Part shown: positions 6,636 to 9,953 of the stretch, in pieces
Position numbering within the stretch: position 1 is the first letter of the stretch
How the letters are laid out: the number at the start of each line of letters is the position of its first letter
Origin: an uncultured Bacteroidales bacterium
Lineage (GTDB): Bacteria; Bacteroidota; Bacteroidia; Bacteroidales; F082
Assembly (NCBI GenBank): GCA_946410535.1
Contig: CAMKAR010000057.1
Coordinates: 1 to 9,953 of the forward strand
Length of the DNA: 9,953 bases
Direction: 5' to 3'
The notes under the pieces: generated by a model
The model's database searches: none
Seen by the model: only the letters and a program-made list of their open reading frames with translations
What the model was told of the DNA's origin: nothing
Translations under genes and position numbers: made by a program

Positions 6636-7118
6636 ATGAAAAAGGAACGTTTTATCTGTCCCTACACCGTTTTCGACAATCTCGATGAAATGGACCCGCA
6701 GGATGCCGAGTTGATGCGTCGGGCCCATGAGGCGACACGCAGTGCCTATGCGCCTTATTCCAAGTTCAACGTGGGCGCGGCAGTGCGTTTGGCCAACGGC
6801 GAAATCGTTACGGGCAACAACATCGAGAACGCGGCCTATCCCAGTGGCCTCTGTGCCGAGCGTGTGGCCATGTTTGCCGCGATGGCCAAATATCCAGGCG
6901 TGGCTTTCGAGGCCTTGGCGGTGACGGCGCATTCGCAAACGAAGCTGATCGCCGAACCTGTCGCTCCTTGCGGGGCATGCCGGCAGGTGATGGTGGAGGT
7001 GGAGCAGCTGTCGAAACGGCCGTTGCGCGTGATGTGTCAGGGACAGGAAGGCCCCATCATGGTCTTCGAGGGCATTGAGTCATTGATGCCGTTCATCTTT
7101 TTGGACAAGTTCCTTTGA
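6636..7118 (+). CDS. cdd: Cytidine deaminase
   Basis: Cytidine deaminase hydrolyses cytidine and deoxycytidine to uridine and deoxyuridine in pyrimidine salvage; it is cytoplasmic. The 160-residue length fits the short homotetrameric type. Zinc ligands are Cys73 in the CAE motif (with Glu75 as proton shuttle), Cys112 and Cys115 in PCGACRQ; the ribose/base-binding YSKFNVGAAV (41-50) and NNIENAAYPS (61-70) segments are present. About 20 extra residues precede the usual core, rich in aromatic and acidic residues. ATG at 6636 lies five bases after the ligase stop. No promoter-like box is seen there, so it is probably the last gene of the plus-strand cluster. Its final 39 bases overlap the 3' end of the convergent CPBP protease gene, leaving no room for a terminator between them. 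Confidence 0.96.
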   Translation: MKKERFICPYTVFDNLDEMDPQDAELMRRAHEATRSAYAPYSKFNVGAAVRLANGEIVTGNNIENAAYPSGLCAERVAMFAAMAKYPGVAFEALAVTAHSQTKLIAEPVAPCGACRQVMVEVEQLSKRPLRVMCQGQEGPIMVFEGIESLMPFIFLDKFL

Positions 7119-7970
7119 TTTCCGCCAGCAAACGACGATGAGCGCGATGGTAGCAGCGGCGCTGATGGCGACCATTGTGGGCGACATGGCTCCGAAGTGG
7201 TCGACGTCGACGTTGATGATGCCTTTGTCGTTGAGGTAATAGAGCACCACGGCGGTCCCGTTGTTGACGAAGTGCATGAGAATGCTCGTCCAAAGCGAAC
7301 CGCTGACGTAGAACATGTAACCCAACAAGATTCCCAAGAACATACGCGGCAGGAAGCCGTAGAACTGGAAATGGATGAACGAGAAGATGGCCGCCGAGAG
7401 GATGATGGCCACATGTGGGTTCATGCGTCGCGAAAGCCCTTGCTGAAGCACGCCACGGAAGGTCAGTTCCTCGCCCACGGCGGGAATCAAGGCGATGATG
7501 AGCAGGTTGAACAGCAAGCCACCGATGTTGTTGGCTTTGAGCATCTTTTCGGTGGCGGCTTGCGCTGCCTCTTCCAGCGTTTTCATGTATTCCTCAAGTC
7601 TTTCGAAGGCCGAACCGAAATTCATGGCTTCGTTCCATGCGGTGAGTTGGTTTGTGACGGGCAGCGAAACGAACATCAGCGCGGCACCGATCAAGATATA
7701 GAGTAGCCACGGCTTATTGACGGCGCGAAAGCCCAAGGCCGGCATGGCACGTTCTTTTCGGGTGATAAAATAATAGACGATGGGCGGCACCACGAACATC
7801 AGGATGGACGAAATCCCTTGCGCGATTTTCATGCCCAAGTCGCCTGCAAACATGAAGGCTGCGGAAACTGCTGCACCTACCAAGCTGCTGACAATGAGGA
7901 TAATAAGGAAGATGAAAACCCGCATCCCTGTGGATTGTTTCAGGTTGTCGATAAACAAATTGTCACTCAT
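7080..7970 (-). CDS. CPBP family intramembrane glutamic endopeptidase
   Basis: This is a polytopic membrane protein of the CPBP/abortive-infection (Rce1-like) family. Such proteins cleave CAAX-like or other substrates inside the membrane, but bacterial substrates are mostly unknown. The 296 residues start at ATG 7970 (MSDNLFIDNL). Hydrophobic segments lie near 18-42, 50-69, 88-106, 150-166, 187-201, 208-223, 226-246 and 264-281. The catalytic motifs are complete: EELTFR (Glu167, Glu168, Arg172), FSFIHFQF (His200), and HFVNN (His233, Asn236, Asn237). A charged Glu/Ala-rich segment (about 121-146) precedes the catalytic half. The frame stays open well upstream, antisense to dusB, but that extension is not protein-like, and a promoter sits just before 7970. 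It is transcribed divergently from dusB and convergently into cdd. No immunity or bacteriocin genes are nearby, so a defence role is not suggested. Confidence 0.92.
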   Translation of the reverse strand: MSDNLFIDNLKQSTGMRVFIFLIILIVSSLVGAAVSAAFMFAGDLGMKIAQGISSILMFVVPPIVYYFITRKERAMPALGFRAVNKPWLLYILIGAALMFVSLPVTNQLTAWNEAMNFGSAFERLEEYMKTLEEAAQAATEKMLKANNIGGLLFNLLIIALIPAVGEELTFRGVLQQGLSRRMNPHVAIILSAAIFSFIHFQFYGFLPRMFLGILLGYMFYVSGSLWTSILMHFVNNGTAVVLYYLNDKGIINVDVDHFGAMSPTMVAISAAATIALIVVCWRKSKELVQKDERHQ

Positions 7971-7982
7971 ATGGCATTGGAA

Positions 7983-8014
7983 TTTGCCGCAAAGATACAC
8001 TTTTTGTAATTTTG
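7983..8014 (+). promoter_or_regulatory. Promoter of the dusB-like gene
   Basis: The -33 element TTTG (7983-7986) and the -7 box TAATTTTG (8007-8014) are separated by exactly 20 bases, both perfect matches to the Bacteroidota consensus. Transcription would begin around 8019-8022, at or just before the ATG at 8022, so the mRNA should be leaderless or nearly so. Confidence 0.78.
7990..7997 (-). promoter_or_regulatory. -7 box of the CPBP protease gene
   Basis: On the minus strand TATCTTTG (complement of 7990-7997) matches TAnnTTTG and is followed by CGG. No TTTG lies 19-22 bases upstream, so the -33 element is weak. It interleaves with the dusB promoter. The leader to the ATG at 7970 would be about 13-15 bases. 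Confidence 0.55.
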
Positions 8015-8021
8015 CAGCGTC

Positions 8022-9038
8022 ATGTTTACACTTGCCCACCTCAAATTCGACCATTACCCGCTCCTCCTCGCCCCGATGGAGGATGTGTCCGACCCGCCGT
8101 TCCGCTACGTCTGCAAGCTTTTCGGTGCCGACGTGGTCTATTCGGAGTTCATCTCCGCTGATGGTCTCATCCGCGACTCGGTGAAAAGCATCAAGAAACT
8201 TGATTTCGAGGAGTTTGAGCGTCCTGTAGGCATCCAAATCTTCGGCAACGCCGTGGAGCCTATGGTGGAGGCGGCGCGTTATGCCGAGACTGCCCACCCC
8301 GACATCATCGACATCAACTTCGGCTGTCCGGTGAAGAAAGTGGCCTCGAAAGGCGCCGGATCGGGCATCATGAACGACATCCCCAAGATGGTGGCCATCA
8401 CCAAGGCTGTGGTGGAAGCGGTCAATACCCCTGTGACCGTGAAGACCCGCCTCGGCTACGACAACGAACATCGCGACATCGTCGACATCGCCGAACGCCT
8501 GCAAGACGTGGGCATCGCCGCCTTGACGATTCATGGCCGCCTGCGCACCACCAAATACAGCGAACCCGCCGACTGGACTCTCATCGGCGCGGTGAAAAAC
8601 AACCCGAGGATGCATATCCCCATCATCGGCAATGGCGACGTGGTGGACGGCCCTTCTGCAAAATATTATAAGGAAACTTTCGGCGTTGATGGACTGATGA
8701 TTGGCCGGGCTACTTATGGCAACCCGTGGATTTTCAGTCAGATACGGCACTATTTGGAGACGGGGGAGACGCTGTCCGCACCCGATGTGGCGGAACGCGT
8801 CCGCGTGAGCAAAATCCAGTTGCAACGGTCGGTGGAGTGGAAAGGCGAGCGCATTGCGCTGTTCGAAATCCGCAAGCACTGGGCCTCGTATTTCAAGGGA
8901 CTGCCTAATTTCAAGCCGTTCAAGATGCGTTTGATGGAGACGTTGGATGTGGGGGAGGTCTATCGTGTCCTTGATGATATTGAGGCGCATTATTTGTCAC
9001 AAAACCAGCAAAACTTTCAAAACAATTATGAATGTTAA
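8022..9038 (+). CDS. dusB: tRNA-dihydrouridine synthase (DusB-like)
   Basis: Dus enzymes reduce specific uridines in the tRNA D-loop to dihydrouridine using FMN and NADPH. The 338-residue protein has the complete TIM-barrel signature: LLAPMEDVSDPPFR (15-28) at the FMN site, VVYSEFISADGLI (38-50), INFGCPVKKV (98-107) with catalytic Cys102, KTRLG (Lys141), TIHGR (His171), IIGNGDV (201-207) and MIGRATYGNPW (226-236) binding the FMN phosphate. The C-terminal helical tRNA-binding domain (about 245-325) ends in a Gln/Asn-rich tail. No in-frame Met lies between 8022 and the Met of APMED, so the start is secure even though the promoter leaves almost no leader. DusB is the likeliest subfamily because Bacteroidota usually carry DusB-type proteins; the target uridine cannot be read from sequence. 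Confidence 0.94.
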   Translation: MFTLAHLKFDHYPLLLAPMEDVSDPPFRYVCKLFGADVVYSEFISADGLIRDSVKSIKKLDFEEFERPVGIQIFGNAVEPMVEAARYAETAHPDIIDINFGCPVKKVASKGAGSGIMNDIPKMVAITKAVVEAVNTPVTVKTRLGYDNEHRDIVDIAERLQDVGIAALTIHGRLRTTKYSEPADWTLIGAVKNNPRMHIPIIGNGDVVDGPSAKYYKETFGVDGLMIGRATYGNPWIFSQIRHYLETGETLSAPDVAERVRVSKIQLQRSVEWKGERIALFEIRKHWASYFKGLPNFKPFKMRLMETLDVGEVYRVLDDIEAHYLSQNQQNFQNNYEC

Positions 9039-9048
9039 GCAACATCAC

Positions 9049-9105
9049 CCAACCGGGTTGCCGTTGCAAACCAGCCTTCGGCTGCTGAGGAAAGGAGCCG
9101 GTTGG
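9049..9105. repeat. Palindromic element in the dusB-HAD convergent gap
   Basis: A perfect 8-base inverted repeat, CCAACCGG (9049-9056) and CCGGTTGG (9098-9105), encloses a perfect hairpin CAGCC-TTC-GGCTG (9072-9084). Within the outer arm, AACC-G-GGTT is itself a small palindrome. It starts 10 bases after the dusB stop. A T-rich run follows on the plus strand only from about 9126 to 9151, so any terminator role for dusB would be non-canonical. It has the size and shape of a REP/MITE-like element. The rest of the 114-base gap holds only AT-rich sequence. Confidence 0.5.
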
Positions 9106-9152
9106 CGACTTTCCACGATTTGAATGTTTTATGGGTTTTGTATGTTTTTTTC

Positions 9153-9800
9153 CTAAACAGAAACGCTATCCTTCAAAACCCCATTCTCAAACAAGTTCCT
9201 CACCAGCTCGTCGCGACGGATATGATACGTGCGGATGCCGAGCGATTGTGCCGCGCGGATGTTGACTTCCGTGTCGTCGATGAAAAGCGTCTCTTCGGGC
9301 ACCAGGCCTTCGTGGTCAAGGATAAGCTCGAAGAAGCGTGGGTCGGGTTTCTCCAAGTGCTCTGCAAACGAGAAATACGATTTGTTGAACAGGTCGTCGA
9401 ACTCGTTATAACCGAAACGCAGTTGCAAATCCCTGATGTAAAGCTCGTAGTGAATCACGTTGGTGTTGCTCATCAAGAAGATCTTGTAGTGTTTCTTCAC
9501 CTTCTCGAGAGCCTCGATGCGTTCGCGGGGGATGTCTAAGAGCATGGCGTTCCAGATGGCGTCGAATTTCTGGTCGGTCATGCGTTCTTGGCCGAGGAGG
9601 GCTTTCATCCGTTTGCGGAAGGTGGGGGCGGTATAGATGCCAGTGTCGAATTTGCTCATGATGTCGATAAACTCCGTTGAATGAGGAAGTTTATGGATGT
9701 CGACGCCCATTTTTTCGAGTTCACGGTAGACGATGGTTTCATCAATATCTAAGACGACTCCACCAAGGTCGAAGATGATGTTTTTGATTTTTGCATTCAT
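9153..9800 (-). CDS. HAD superfamily phosphatase (YihX-like)
   Basis: This 215-residue cytoplasmic enzyme of the haloacid dehalogenase superfamily probably removes phosphate from a small metabolite such as a sugar phosphate. Motif I is IIFDLGGVVLDID (8-20), with nucleophile Asp11 and Gly13 where many phosphatases have a second Asp; this DLG form is normal in the YihX-like branch and is not a defect. Motif II is FLMSNTN (Ser111), motif III is LEKPDPRFF (Lys151), and motif IV is FIDDTEVNI (Asp175, Asp176). The helical cap lies at about 20-95. The substrate is unknown; YihX-type alpha-glucose-1-phosphate phosphatase activity is only a guess by similarity. ATG at 9800 gives the expected short lead-in to motif I. 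It converges on dusB and diverges from the tRNA gene, with its own weak promoter. Confidence 0.92.
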   Translation of the reverse strand: MNAKIKNIIFDLGGVVLDIDETIVYRELEKMGVDIHKLPHSTEFIDIMSKFDTGIYTAPTFRKRMKALLGQERMTDQKFDAIWNAMLLDIPRERIEALEKVKKHYKIFLMSNTNVIHYELYIRDLQLRFGYNEFDDLFNKSYFSFAEHLEKPDPRFFELILDHEGLVPEETLFIDDTEVNIRAAQSLGIRTYHIRRDELVRNLFENGVLKDSVSV

Positions 9801-9830
9801 TTTTGAGAATTTTTAGGCGTTATTTCGGTG

Positions 9831-9862
9831 CAAAATTGTAAATTTGCAGCGCAAAAAGCAAG
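9831..9862 (-). promoter_or_regulatory. Possible promoter of the HAD phosphatase gene
   Basis: On the minus strand CAATTTTG (complement of 9831-9838) differs by one base from TAnnTTTG. CTTG (complement of 9859-9862) lies 20 bases upstream and differs by one base from TTTG. It would give a leader of about 25 bases. It is weaker than the other promoters here and abuts the box facing the tRNA. Confidence 0.4.
9839..9846 (+). promoter_or_regulatory. -7 box upstream of the tRNA gene
   Basis: TAAATTTG followed by CAG is an exact TAnnTTTG box. No TTTG is seen about 20 bases upstream. Transcription from here would start near 9852 and give a 5' leader of about 50 bases, which RNase P would remove. 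Confidence 0.5.
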
Positions 9863-9902
9863 AAAAAAGTTGAAATCCTCGATTTTTGAAGTGCTTTTCT
9901 GC

Positions 9903-9953
9903 GGTCCCATAGCGCAGTTGGTTAGAGCAACTGACTCATAATCAGTAGGTCCT
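9903..9953 (+). tRNA. tRNA with anticodon CAU (Ile2 or elongator Met), 3' end cut
   Basis: The 5' 51 bases of a tRNA are present: acceptor strand GGTCCCA (9903-9909), T8-A9, D-arm GCGC...GAGC with loop AGTTGGTTA, anticodon arm ACTGA-CTCATAA-TCAGT with anticodon CAT at 9937-9939, and the start of the variable loop/T-arm. The CAU anticodon fits elongator Met or the lysidine-modified Ile2 species; an initiator is unlikely, because its G-C-rich anticodon stem is absent. C4 and C5 in the acceptor strand resemble E. coli Ile2 recognition by TilS, which favours Ile2 slightly. The D-stem has a G12-A23 mismatch. The T-arm and 3' acceptor strand lie beyond the window, so full folding cannot be checked. 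Confidence 0.9.

Noticed and set aside
7080..7970. Reading the CPBP (Abi family) protein as a phage or bacteriocin defence gene
   Set aside because: CPBP proteases are common housekeeping membrane proteins, and there are no bacteriocin, toxin, restriction or phage genes around it.
7971..8990. Upstream extension of the CPBP protease frame antisense to dusB (total 636 codons)
   Set aside because: The added 340 residues mirror dusB codons and are His/Asp/Val-rich. A promoter and a good ATG lie at 7970, and family proteins begin there.
9028..9123. 31-codon plus-strand frame (and an 18-codon Cys-containing frame from 9032) after dusB
   Set aside because: Both run through the inverted-repeat element and lack a ribosome site; they are better explained as chance reading of a palindromic repeat.

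Overview
The window reads as an ordinary housekeeping stretch of a Bacteroidales-type (phylum Bacteroidota) chromosome, mid-50s % GC by eye. Three things point there: promoters of the Bacteroidota form (TTTG, about 20 bases, TAnnTTTG) in front of most transcription units, the neighbourhood DUF4271 - hemD - rnpA - yidD, and generally weak Shine-Dalgarno sites replaced by A-rich leaders. No rRNA, CRISPR array, integrase, transposase or phage gene was seen.

Layout. At the left edge a phosphate acetyltransferase gene (pta, minus strand) runs off the window. It is divergent from a seven-gene plus-strand cluster: a DUF4271 membrane protein, uroporphyrinogen-III synthase (hemD), the RNase P protein (rnpA), the membrane-insertion factor YidD, a secreted S41/C-terminal processing peptidase, an O-antigen ligase/polymerase-like membrane protein, and cytidine deaminase (cdd). 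Gaps are short, or the genes overlap (rnpA/yidD by 29 bases, peptidase/ligase by one base), so read-through transcription is likely. The end of cdd overlaps, tail to tail by 39 bases, a CPBP-family intramembrane protease on the minus strand. That gene shares a 51-base divergent promoter region with a tRNA-dihydrouridine synthase (dusB-like), whose promoter sits so close to the ATG that its mRNA is probably leaderless. After a 114-base convergent gap holding a palindromic element come a minus-strand HAD phosphatase and, at the right edge, the 5' two thirds of a tRNA with anticodon CAU.

How they fit together. rnpA, dusB and the tRNA belong to RNA maturation; yidD, the S41 peptidase, the ligase-like protein and the CPBP protease belong to the cell envelope; pta, hemD, cdd and the HAD phosphatase are central, cofactor or salvage metabolism. 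No new multi-gene system is evident. The less ordinary signals are small: a REP-like palindrome that appears to have been absorbed into the ligase reading frame, a paired-hairpin element starting on the yidD stop codon, a 57-base palindromic element after dusB, the probable leaderless dusB transcript and the convergent gene overlap.
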